Source: JAJDYQ01 sp965214035
Lineage (GTDB): Bacteria > Pseudomonadota > Gammaproteobacteria > JAJDYQ01
Direction: 5' to 3'
NCBI GenBank assembly: GCA_965214035.1
Contig: OZ243932.1
Location: forward strand, 620,001 to 684,000
DNA: 64,000 bases
The notes under the pieces were generated by a model. That model worked only from the letters and a program-made list of their open reading frames with translations. It made no database searches and was not told the origin of the DNA. A program made the translations under genes and the position numbers. Below, piece after piece: positions 1 through 8,858 of this stretch; positions within the stretch are counted from its first letter, which is position 1, and the number at the start of each line of letters is the position of its first letter.

Positions 1-1054
<1,054 letters not shown>

Positions 1055-1173
1055 TAAAGAGAAAGCAGGACCTTCTCTTCGTGAGCGTCCAACACAAATT
1101 ATCTGTCAATCAAACTAGTAATTGGCACATCGTTTGTTTATTCTGTTTATTCTGAAATACAGGAGGTGTAATT

Positions 1174-1359
1174 ATGGAAAGCTGTAGAGATAGCATTGGT
1201 GATACGTGGGAAGTTTATAAAGATAAAGCTGATGAATGGCGTTGGAAAAGAAAGGCTTCTAATGGCCAGATTGTTGGTGCTGCTTCTGAAGGTTATAAAA
1301 ATAAATCAGATTGTATTGCGAATGCAAAGCGTCATAGTATGGATTGTGACCCGGAGTAA
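1174..1359 (+). CDS. Small DUF1508/YegP-like protein in the 16S-tRNA-Ile spacer
   Basis: This 61-residue ORF sits in the internal transcribed spacer, about 120 nt after the 16S 3' end and about 300 nt before tRNA-Ile, in the direction of rRNA transcription. A perfect Shine-Dalgarno AGGAGG at 1161-1166 fixes the start. The core, residues about 11-40, reads WEVYKDKADEWRWK, then NGQIVG and EGYKNK. This matches the single DUF1508 (YegP/HVO_2922) fold, normally written as F-E-V-Y-x-D-K-x-G-x-W-R-W-R, N-G-x-I-I and E-G-Y. The family's function is poorly known. There is no signal peptide, so it should be cytosolic. Two Cys lie near the C-terminus. Its base composition is lower in GC than the housekeeping genes. 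The family call is from motif memory only. Confidence 0.75.
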   Translation: MESCRDSIGDTWEVYKDKADEWRWKRKASNGQIVGAASEGYKNKSDCIANAKRHSMDCDPE

Positions 1360-1661
1360 CCAGTTTGAACTGTAAATTATGTTCGGTACAGCGTTATATT
1401 GATCGTTAGTCGCCGCCAGCACTCCTGAAGATTTGGCTAGAGAGGCGGCACAAGGGATATCGAATATTCTCGTCGTTCTCGCTGAAGTTCGGGCCACTGT
1501 TAGAGGTCTGGTTTGAATGTCGGTTTTCACTTGTTGATCTAGGTCTGTATTTTCGAGGGTAGCGGGTCTGGGTTTGTGGTGGACTTATACGCCGCTGGAA
1601 ATATCTGCCAGTAAGTCTAGAGTGAAAATTCGGGCAGATGCAGTCTTGGATGAGGGTTATT
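1360..1661. other. Spacer between DUF1508-like ORF and tRNA-Ile
   Basis: About 300 nt with no complete gene. A coding-like open stretch of about 35 codons runs from about 1409 to a stop near 1515, but it has no start codon or ribosome binding site and follows an in-frame TGA. It could be a gene remnant or chance. I see no tRNA or terminator here, so read-through from 16S to tRNA-Ile appears possible. Confidence 0.5.
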
Positions 1662-1738
<77 letters not shown>

Positions 1739-1762
1739 GTACTATATTTTGTACTATATTTT
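1739..1762 (+). repeat. 12-bp tandem duplication directly after tRNA-Ile
   Basis: The unit GTACTATATTTT occurs twice head to tail (1739-1750 and 1751-1762), starting at the first base after the tRNA CCA. It contains TACTAT/TATATT, which could act as -10-like elements for the lipoprotein pair, but no -35 element is convincing. Confidence 0.8.
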
Positions 1763-1785
1763 AATGTATTGATTCGGAGGACGTA

Positions 1786-2193
1786 ATGCAAAAAACTGGA
1801 AGTTACACAAAATGGCTGTTGGGAGCAATTTTTATGTTATCTGGCTGTACGGCTGGCCAACATGGCAGTACGATAAACTTGCCTGCACAGGAAGGCGACA
1901 ATCTTACCTTGGGTGTCGTTCAAAAAGAAATTCGCGTCGGGATGTCAGAGGGTGACGTTGCTGGGGTGCTGGGTTCACCAAATTTGGTAAGTCGTGGTAA
2001 AGACGGTGTGGATACATGGATATATGATAAAATTTCGTCTAGTTCGGCATCGCAAAGCAGTGCTGGTGGGCTATTTTTTGTTGCGGGTGCTGCAGCTACT
2101 GCCTCGCAAAATTCTGAAAAAACTTTGACGGTGGTTATCAAATTTAAGGAAGGTAAAGTCATTGACTTTTCTTATCGCACAACCAGATTTTAG
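1786..2193 (+). CDS. BamE/SmpA-OmlA-like lipoprotein inside the rRNA spacer
   Basis: A 135-residue predicted lipoprotein encoded between tRNA-Ile and tRNA-Ala. The N-terminus is a type II signal peptide: a Lys at position 9, a hydrophobic stretch of residues 10-18 and the lipobox L18-S-G-C21. The mature part has a stretch, residues about 46-80, of the SmpA/OmlA/BamE type (I-R-V-G-M, D-V-x-x-V-L-G-S-P-N, then W-I-Y). That fold is used in BamE and many envelope lipoproteins. A Ser/Ala/Gly-rich insertion follows, and the protein ends on a beta-like strand with a terminal F. GGAGG precedes the ATG. The next gene follows 13 nt later, so the two are probably co-translated. It is not BamE itself, whose sequence and context differ. 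Confidence 0.82.
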   Translation: MQKTGSYTKWLLGAIFMLSGCTAGQHGSTINLPAQEGDNLTLGVVQKEIRVGMSEGDVAGVLGSPNLVSRGKDGVDTWIYDKISSSSASQSSAGGLFFVAGAAATASQNSEKTLTVVIKFKEGKVIDFSYRTTRF

Positions 2194-2206
2194 GAGGAAA
2201 TAACGC

Positions 2207-2797
2207 ATGTCAAAATTTAGGATAATTATCCCGGTTGTTATAACCGTCGTATCGGCTTTGCTTTCTGGGTGTGGTGGCATAAATGTAGAGGAGGGCAAGG
2301 CTATTACCACAGTTGATCTGCGTGCAATGCAAACGCGTGAGTTCGACACCACCAAAGAAGTGGCGATTGGCGCTGTCATAGAAATGTTTCAAGACTTGGG
2401 TTTGGTGGTTGATGAACTGAATGAAAAATTTGGTCTTGTCAGCACGAAAGCCGGCCCTTTGAATTTTAATCCAAAAACTGAAGGTAGTATTAATGTGTTG
2501 GGGCTATATTTGCCCACTCCGGGTAATCAATCAGAGGATGGTCAGGGTTCTGCAAATATTCAAGAGACTGGCAAGAGCGGAGTTAGGATTCGTGTGAACT
2601 TCAATAAAATAGCAGAAACTTCCACTACTACTACTGAAAATTCTACAAACGTGCTTTCTCTGATCGGCTTGCCGTCGTCCGGCCAAACTAAAAAAACCTC
2701 ATCTTCTACCAACAGGGTTGCAGTTACAAACGCGGATTTTTACCGGGCAGTATTTGAAAAAATAGAAAAATCGATCTTTATCAAAGAAAACCAATAA
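2207..2797 (+). CDS. Uncharacterised lipoprotein inside the rRNA spacer
   Basis: A 196-residue predicted lipoprotein. The signal peptide has K3 and R5, a hydrophobic core of residues 6-19 and the lipobox L19-S-G-C22. AGGAGG precedes the ATG. The segment around residues 46-80 (TREFDTT, then VIEMFQDLGLVVDE and FGLVSTK) resembles a domain I recall from unnamed gammaproteobacterial lipoproteins, in which a short alpha/beta unit resembling BamC domains follows the acylated Cys. I cannot assign a function. The middle is Ser/Thr-rich, with a run of Thr near residue 142, and may be a linker. It forms a pair with the preceding BamE-like lipoprotein and ends about 80 nt before tRNA-Ala. Confidence 0.8.
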   Translation: MSKFRIIIPVVITVVSALLSGCGGINVEEGKAITTVDLRAMQTREFDTTKEVAIGAVIEMFQDLGLVVDELNEKFGLVSTKAGPLNFNPKTEGSINVLGLYLPTPGNQSEDGQGSANIQETGKSGVRIRVNFNKIAETSTTTTENSTNVLSLIGLPSSGQTKKTSSSTNRVAVTNADFYRAVFEKIEKSIFIKENQ

Positions 2798-2877
2798 TCG
2801 AAAAACTAGATATATTTGGTAGGAAAAGAAGGGCAGCTCGGAATTGAGGGCCGGAGAAATAGGTTTCTTCCCGTAGC

Positions 2878-2953
2878 GGGGCCATAGCTCAGCTGGGAGA
2901 GCGCCTGCTTTGCACGCAGGAGGTCGGCGGTTCGATCCCGCCTGGCTCCACCA
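2878..2953 (+). tRNA. alaT: tRNA-Ala (TGC)
   Basis: A 76-nt cloverleaf close to E. coli tRNA-Ala. The acceptor GGGGCCA pairs with TGGCTCC (one G-T pair), with discriminator A and an encoded CCA. The anticodon TGC is at 2911-2913, in the CTGC-TT-TGC-AC-GCAG stem-loop, and the T-loop is TTCGATC. Confidence 0.97.
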
Positions 2954-3310
2954 TTTTTACAAAATAGTTTTTATTTTGTTTGCTTTTTAAGTTTGTGGTG
3001 CTTATAATGCACCGCTTGTGTCCGATGTATAAGGGTTCCTTTCTCAGAGAGAGGTTCTTCTAGGACATGTTCTTTAACAATTTGGAAAAGTTTAAGGCGC
3101 GAGACAAGTTCTCCAAACTTGTCTCAAATTATTGACATTAAAAAGTAAGGTATTAAGAAGTATTTGATATCAGTCTTTTTTATAGTCAGGGTATGTTGCG
3201 AATGTAATCAGCAAAAGCCGTATAACTTGTTTTGGTTTTTATGTTGGACTTCGGTGTGGCAGCTGTAAAGCTCCTGTATCTGAAGATATAGAGACTGCTT
3301 GGGGTTATAT
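2954..3310 (+). other. tRNA-Ala to 23S spacer with processing stem
   Basis: Untranslated transcribed spacer. It holds a boxA-like antitermination site, a perfect 10-bp hairpin (GAGACAAGTT at 3101-3110 with AACTTGTCTC at 3116-3125), and the 5' arm of the 23S processing stem. That arm, 3293-3317, is complementary to about 6976-7002 after the 23S gene, as expected for RNase III maturation. I see no ORF. Confidence 0.75.
3069..3080 (+). promoter_or_regulatory. boxA-like rRNA antitermination site
   Basis: TGTTCTTTAACA differs from the E. coli rrn boxA (TGCTCTTTAACA) at one position. It lies in the spacer upstream of 23S, where a second boxA is expected. It would load the Nus antitermination complex and allow polymerase to pass the long cargo-containing operon. 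Confidence 0.75.
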
Positions 3311-3734
3311 GGTCAAGTTAGTAAGCGCATACGGTGGATGCCTAGGCGGTAGAAGGCGATGAAGGACGTGGTAGGCTGCGATAAGCCTCGGGGAGCAGTC
3401 AAACTTGCTTCGATCCGAGGATTTCCGAATGGGGAAACCCACCTTATTCAAGGTATCTGTATCTGAATGTATAGGGTACAGAAGCGAACCCGGGGAACTG
3501 AAACATCTAAGTACCCGGAGGAAAAGAAATCAACCGAGATTCCCTTAGTAGCGGCGAGCGAACGGGGACTAGCCGAACAGCTATATTTGTAGTGGAACAC
3601 TTCTGGAAAGTGTGGCCATAGAGGGTGATAGCCCCGTACACGAAACAATATAGCTGTCATATCAAGTAGGGCGGCACACGTGAAATGCTGTCTGAAGATG
3701 GGGGGACCATCCTCCAAGGCTAAATACTCTCTAC

Positions 3735-3768
<34 letters not shown>

Positions 3769-4075
3769 CGAAAAGAACCCCGATGAGGGGAGTGAAATAG
3801 AACCTGAAACCGTATGCGTACAAGCAGTCGGAGCTCTATGAGGCCGGGTGGCAACACCAGGCTTTGCCAGAGTGACGGCGTACCTTTTGTATAATGGGTC
3901 AGCGACTTACTTCTCAGTGGCGAGCTTAACCGATTAGGGGAGGCGTAGGGAAACCGAGTCTGAACAGGGCGATCAGTCGCTGGGAGTAGACCCGAAACCG
4001 GGCGATCTATCCATGGCCAGGGTGAAGGTGGAGTAACATTCACTGGAGGCCCGAACCCACTTATGTTGAAAAATG

Positions 4076-4113
<38 letters not shown>

Positions 4114-4291
4114 GCCCGGAGATAGCTGGTTCTCCTCGAAAGCTATTTAGGTAGCGCCTCGTGTCTCACTCTTGGGGGTAGAGCACTGTTATGGCTAGGG
4201 GGCCATCCCGGCTTACCAAACCATTGCAAACTCCGAATACCAAGAAGTGCAATCACGGGAGACAGACGGCGGGTGCTAAGGTCCGTCGTCG

Positions 4292-4326
<35 letters not shown>

Positions 4327-4505
4327 AAAATCATATCTCAGTGGGAAACGATGTGGGAAGGCACAGACAGCTAGGAGGTTGGCTTAGAAGCAGCCATCCT
4401 TTAAAGAAAGCGTAATAGCTCACTAGTCGAGTCGGCCTGCGCGGAAGATTTAGCGGGGCTTAAGATATGTACCGAAGCTGCGGGCGCCGAAGACTGAACA
4501 AAGTG

Positions 4506-4692
4506 GATTGTTTGAGGAATTTCCCTCTGACTAATGTCACTGTCTATGCCAAGTGGATGTTTATGAATCAATATTGGATTCCCGCTTGCATGGGGATGAC
4601 AAAAGCAGGCAAATCTGAATTTCCTTAGTTTTTGTGCTGCTCTCGGTTACAATTGAGGTGTGTTTTTTACGATATTACTGAGGGTGAAGCTA
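4506..4692 (+). other. IVS 5' non-coding part
   Basis: 187 nt before the IVS ORF. It holds an imperfect inverted repeat at 4575-4600 (TGGATTCCCGC, then GGGGATGAC). This looks like the widespread palindromic repeat of the dRS3 type (ATTCCC...GGGAAT). TACAAT near 4649 could be a -10 box without a good -35. A private promoter would let the ORF be expressed apart from rRNA, but the evidence is weak. Confidence 0.45.
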
Positions 4693-5235
4693 ATGACTAA
4701 AGTTTTAATGATTTCTATGGTGACGATCTTGGCGCATCTGTTAGCGGGCTGTGCAACTACAGCGGAAGATTTTGCTGAGATGTCGGCGGCACAGAGAGCA
4801 AAAAATGTCTGTGACGGCCCTGCTTATGCGGGGAGATACGATTCGGAAATCCAAACTATCAGGTCTTCCAAAGGGGATATTGAGAGCAAAATATCTGCTG
4901 TGGAGGAGGCGTTGGCTAGCGGTTTTTGGACCGAAAAATCTTGTAAACAGGTAAAAGTACGCACGGGTAGCACTAAAACCTGTGAAATAATCAAAAATAG
5001 GTTGGTTTGCACGGAAATAGACGATTACAAAACCGTGGATGATTGTGAAACAATTCGTACTCGCGTCGATGAGGATTCCGAAACAGAAAAACTGGCTGGT
5101 TATCGGTCTCAATTACCTTCTCTCAATGATGAGCTTGCCTCAGTAAGAAAGGAACGGCAAAATGCTTATATTGATTGTCGAGATAAAGTTATCGAAATGA
5201 GTCCTGAAGAAGCATTCCAGCTATATGGGGGATAG
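4693..5235 (+). CDS. Lipoprotein encoded inside the 23S rRNA intervening sequence
   Basis: A 180-residue predicted lipoprotein lying wholly within the helix-45 insertion. The start at 4693 is preferred over the in-frame ATG at 4660 because GAGGGTGAAG precedes it and it gives a compact type II signal peptide (K3, hydrophobic core 4-17, lipobox L17-A-G-C20). The mature part has six Cys after the lipid Cys, mostly in the middle (KSC, KTC, LVC, DDC), which suggests disulfides in the periplasm. Two charged stretches, about residues 50-75 and 123-150, look like coiled coil. The stop lies 6 nt before the right IVS arm. I do not recognise a family. It is not the S23 IVS protein, which is cytosolic and lacks a signal. 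Confidence 0.8.
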   Translation: MTKVLMISMVTILAHLLAGCATTAEDFAEMSAAQRAKNVCDGPAYAGRYDSEIQTIRSSKGDIESKISAVEEALASGFWTEKSCKQVKVRTGSTKTCEIIKNRLVCTEIDDYKTVDDCETIRTRVDEDSETEKLAGYRSQLPSLNDELASVRKERQNAYIDCRDKVIEMSPEEAFQLYGG

Positions 5236-5896
5236 TAAGTTCACTTTGTTCAGTCTTCGGCGCGGTAGAGGAGCGTTCTGTAAGCCTGTGAAGGTGTGCT
5301 GTAAGGCATGCTGGAGGTATCAGAAGTGCGAATGCTGACATGAGTAACGATAATGGGGGTGAAAGGCCCCCACGCCGAAAGCCCAAGGTTTCCTGCGCCA
5401 CGCTAATCGACGCAGGGTAAGTCGGCCCCTAAGGTGAGGCAGAAATGCGTAGCCGATGGGAAACAGGTTAATATTCCTGTACCGCTGATAACTGTGATGG
5501 GGAGACGGAGAAGGTTAGGCCGGCCGGGTGTTGGATGTCCCGGTTTAAGCGTGTAGGCAGAGGACTCAGGTAAATCCGGGTTCTTATATGTCGAGACGTG
5601 ATGACGAGCACCTTTTTAAGGAGCGAAGCGGTTGACACCATGCTTCCAGGAAAATCCTCTAAACTTCAGGTTATCACGACCGTACCCTAAACCAACACAG
5701 GTGGGCGAGATGAGTATTCTAAGGCGCTTGAGAGAACTCTGGTGAAGGAACTAGGCAAAATAGTACCGTAACTTCGGGAGAAGGTACGCCCTTGGTATGT
5801 GAAGCCCTGCGCGGGCCGAGCAGAAGAGGGTTGCAATAAAATGGTGGCTGCGACTGTTTACTAAAAACATAGCACTCTGCAAACTCGCAAGAGGAC

Positions 5897-5931
<35 letters not shown>

Positions 5932-5967
5932 TAATTGATGGGGTTAGCTTCGGCGAAGCTCTTGATT

Positions 5968-6058
<91 letters not shown>

Positions 6059-6464
6059 CGATGGCCACACTGTCTCCACCAGAGACTCAGTGAAATTGAA
6101 ATCGCAGTTAAGATGCTGCGTACCCGCGGCTAGACGGAAAGACCCCGTGAACCTTTACTACAGCTTTACACTGAACTTTGAGCCTGTCTGTGTAGGATAG
6201 GTGGGAGGCTTTGAAGCCGGGACGCCAGTTTCGGTGGAGCCATCCTTGAAATACCACCCTGGTATGTTTGGAGTTCTAACCTCGGTCCCTTACCGGGATC
6301 AGGGACAGTGTATGGTGGGTAGTTTGACTGGGGCGGTCTCCTCCTAAAGAGTAACGGAGGAGCACGAAGGTACACTAATCACGGTCGGAAATCGTGAGGT
6401 TTGTGCAAAGGCATAAGTGTGCTTAACTGCGAGACAGACACGTCGAGCAGATACGAAAGTAGGT

Positions 6465-6540
<76 letters not shown>

Positions 6541-6569
6541 ACCGCCCAAGAGTTCATATCGACGGCGGT

Positions 6570-6647
<78 letters not shown>

Positions 6648-6809
6648 TGGTACGCGAGCTGGGTTTAGAACGTCGTGAGACAGTTCGGTCCCTATCTACC
6701 GTGGGCGCTGGAGACTTGAGAGGAGCTGCTCCTAGTACGAGAGGACCGGAGTGGACGCACCGCTGGTGTTTCGGTTGTCATGCCAATGGCATTGCCGAGT
6801 AGCTATGTG

Positions 6810-6849
<40 letters not shown>

Positions 6850-7082
6850 CCCTCAAGATGAGGTCTCCCTGGGAACTTGATTCCCCTGAAGGGTCGTTGA
6901 AGACTACAACGTTGATAGGTCAGGTGTGGAAGCGCAGTAATGCGTGAAGCTAACTGATACTAATTGCCCGTGAGGCTTGACCATATAACACCCAAGCAGT
7001 TTTGGCTTTTGTATGATTCAGGCAGCATACCCTGTCTTAAACTTTTCCGGATTTGTTATCCTGCACAGGATAACGAGCAGTT

Positions 7083-7198
7083 TGCTTGGCGGCCATAGAG
7101 TACTGGAACCACCCGATCCCATCCCGAACTCGGAAGTGAAACGGTACATCGCCGATGGTAGTGTGGGAGTTCCCATGTCAGAGTAGGACACTGCCAGG
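7083..7198 (+). rRNA. rrf: 5S ribosomal RNA
   Basis: About 116 nt starting TGCTTGGCGGCCATAGAG and ending CTGCCAGGCT. It contains CCCGATCCCATCCCGAACTC and GATGGTAGTGTGGG, the standard bacterial 5S signature. The ends pair as helix I. It follows 23S by about 100 nt and is followed at once by the operon terminator. Confidence 0.97.
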
Positions 7199-7207
7199 CT
7201 TTTATTT

Positions 7208-7242
7208 AAAAGCCCCAATCAATTTGATTGGGGCTTTTTTGT
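7208..7242 (+). terminator. Rho-independent terminator of the rRNA operon
   Basis: AAAAGCCCCAATCA (7208-7221) pairs with TGATTGGGGCTTTT over a 3- to 4-base loop and runs into TTTTTT. It is a long, perfect stem with a U-tract directly after 5S. Confidence 0.95.
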
Positions 7243-7315
7243 TTGTGATTATAATCACTTTCAGGATATCCCGTGCCGGGGTTATCCTTCGATAACTGAT
7301 GGAGGTTTTAAGATA

Positions 7316-7579
7316 ATGGCTGTTGATATTTCACCAAAGGCTAGAGAATTTGAGGAAGCCATCGTATCGGTCATGTTGAAATATGCCGATAAAATGGATT
7401 CAAATGAAGCCTATCAAGCACTTGTGCTGGTTTATCCCAGAGTACTGGGTGGTTTGGTTTCTCACTTGAAAAAGGGAAAATCAGACGAAGACATCCGAAA
7501 AACTTTTAGTGAGACACTGGAGAATGTGTTATCGGATGTTCCAGATGATCCAGATGCGATTTCCGAATTGCTGCACTAA
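7316..7579 (+). CDS. Hypothetical 87-residue protein
   Basis: An acidic, probably all-helical cytosolic protein without signal peptide or membrane segment. TGGAGG 10 nt upstream supports the ATG. It is rich in Asp/Glu, with a helical centre of residues about 30-60 (NEAYQALVLVYPRVLGGLVSHLKKG) ending in a KSDEDIRK turn, and a D-rich C-terminus. I do not recognise a family. It starts about 75 nt after the rRNA terminator, so it probably has its own promoter, though read-through from the operon is possible. Confidence 0.7.
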   Translation: MAVDISPKAREFEEAIVSVMLKYADKMDSNEAYQALVLVYPRVLGGLVSHLKKGKSDEDIRKTFSETLENVLSDVPDDPDAISELLH

Positions 7580-7790
7580 GAGAGGTTTTGGGTCGATCTG
7601 CCCCGGGCTTGTCAGGGTTGTGGAGGTTAAAAGTATGATTTTTGCTTTCTTTATCTAAGTCTGGTGTGCTATACTCGCTAATCGCCCCTCAGGAATGGTG
7701 TTATGACATGTGGAAGCCGGCCGATTCGTCGGTAATCCATTATCGGAATGTTTGTTATCGATAAAAATTCAATTTTGAGGAGAAAATGAC
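7580..7790. other. Intergenic region with a possible -10 box
   Basis: TATACT at 7670-7675 is a good -10, but the only TTGCTT-like -35 lies 22 nt away, and a weak TTCTTT lies 17 nt away. It could drive the downstream membrane protein. Nothing else is recognisable. Confidence 0.35.
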
Positions 7791-8687
7791 ATGATTGAGA
7801 GTGTTCAGATTGGCCTGGATCTGGCTACTGCAGTATCCATTATATTTGCAGTGCTGATTTTTTATCGGCAGTCCATAGAGAGCAGGGAAAGTCGGCGTGA
7901 ACAATTCGAAGAGGGCGAGAAAAGTCAGCTTCAAAGTGAAATGTGGGGATATTTTAAAGGGGTAGCGGATCGTATAAGTGGATTTACAATTAAGCTCTAT
8001 AACGAACGGCGGGAACTGGATGAATTCGTAGAGGGGATACCAGAAGACGAAGAGTTGATTAATAAAGATATACACGACATTTCTTCTAATTTTTCTGAGA
8101 GAGCCCGTAAAGCTATTGATCTATCCAAGGATATAAAGGCTTACCTTTTGTATGATGCGAGTTTCGAGGTTGAAAACCTGCTTGGTTATTATGAGTTCGA
8201 ACAGACAAAAAAAGACGAAATATTGAAGGGGATTGATGACTCGGTTAAAGAAATTGAAAAATATATTAAACAAATGAGAGACTTCCAAGGAAATTTCAAA
8301 ATAGTAGATGGAGTGAAAAAAAGAGACGAGGAATCTAAAAAAAGGCTTGATGAGATAATAAAAAAAACGGCTGAAATAACAAAAGACGAGAAGTATAAAA
8401 AAATGTGCTATGAAGTGCTGATGACGGGAAAAAGCCAAGAAATGGAGGAAGGGCAGGAACAGAAAACGCAAGATAGGAAACTACAGATATTAGTAGGATC
8501 GCAAATAGGGGCGCTTAGAAAATTATTGGAAACGAAAAGCACGATAGCACCTGAACCAGACTCAGACAACAAGCAAGCCTCAGAAAAGCAACAAAATGCA
8601 CCAGATTCGGACAATGAGAAAAAGGTCGTATTCATAGGATTAACCTTAATGAAGCTTCGTCAGAATCTTTTGAAAGCCATCAAATAG
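7791..8687 (+). CDS. Membrane-anchored coiled-coil protein of unknown function
   Basis: 298 residues. A single hydrophobic segment at residues about 10-26 (LATAVSIIFAVLIFYRQ) is followed by Arg/Ser-rich residues. This suggests an N-out/C-in signal anchor with a large cytosolic domain. Most of residues 30-220 is highly charged and heptad-like (Glu/Lys/Asp/Ile), so an extended helical bundle is likely. A low-complexity Pro/Asp/Asn/Gln linker at about 250-275 (PDSDNK, then PDSDNE) precedes a short C-terminal helix. GAGGAG upstream supports the start. The gene is clearly more AT-rich than its neighbours, especially 8200-8450, hinting at horizontal origin. I know no homologous family. Confidence 0.7.
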   Translation: MIESVQIGLDLATAVSIIFAVLIFYRQSIESRESRREQFEEGEKSQLQSEMWGYFKGVADRISGFTIKLYNERRELDEFVEGIPEDEELINKDIHDISSNFSERARKAIDLSKDIKAYLLYDASFEVENLLGYYEFEQTKKDEILKGIDDSVKEIEKYIKQMRDFQGNFKIVDGVKKRDEESKKRLDEIIKKTAEITKDEKYKKMCYEVLMTGKSQEMEEGQEQKTQDRKLQILVGSQIGALRKLLETKSTIAPEPDSDNKQASEKQQNAPDSDNEKKVVFIGLTLMKLRQNLLKAIK

Positions 8688-8858
8688 CTCCCGGTATTTC
8701 TCAATGCCGACATAAGCCCTTCTGCCATGGCTGGACCTCTGACCGCCTCCCGCGGTTACGCGAGGGTCCCCGGTTGAATGGGTACTGCTGCCCGGTTACT
8801 GCCATGTGTCCGCATATCGGGCATAATCTGTGGATCACTGGAAGCACGGGATACACCC

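Larger units (their letters stand above)
4484..5263 (+). other. 23S rRNA intervening sequence (IVS) in helix 45, carrying an ORF
   Basis: The 23S match to E. coli stops after CCGAAGCTGCGG (to 4483) and resumes at GAGGAGCGTTCTGTAAGCC (near 5269). The insertion is bounded by a perfect 22-bp inverted repeat: 4484-4505 (GCGCCGAAGACTGAACAAAG plus TG) and 5242-5263. G-U pairs extend it inward. The arms re-form an elongated helix 45, the classic site of RNase III-excised IVS elements in Salmonella, Leptospira and others. The interior is 736 nt. Known large IVSs encode the S23 four-helix-bundle protein of about 120 residues, but here the cargo is a lipoprotein. I see no LAGLIDADG, GIY-YIG or HNH motif, so this is not a homing intron. 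Confidence 0.92.

Noticed and set aside
4484..5263. The 23S insertion as a group I or II intron or homing-endonuclease element
   Set aside because: The bounds are a simple inverted repeat at helix 45, the ORF is a lipoprotein, and no intron core or endonuclease motif is visible.
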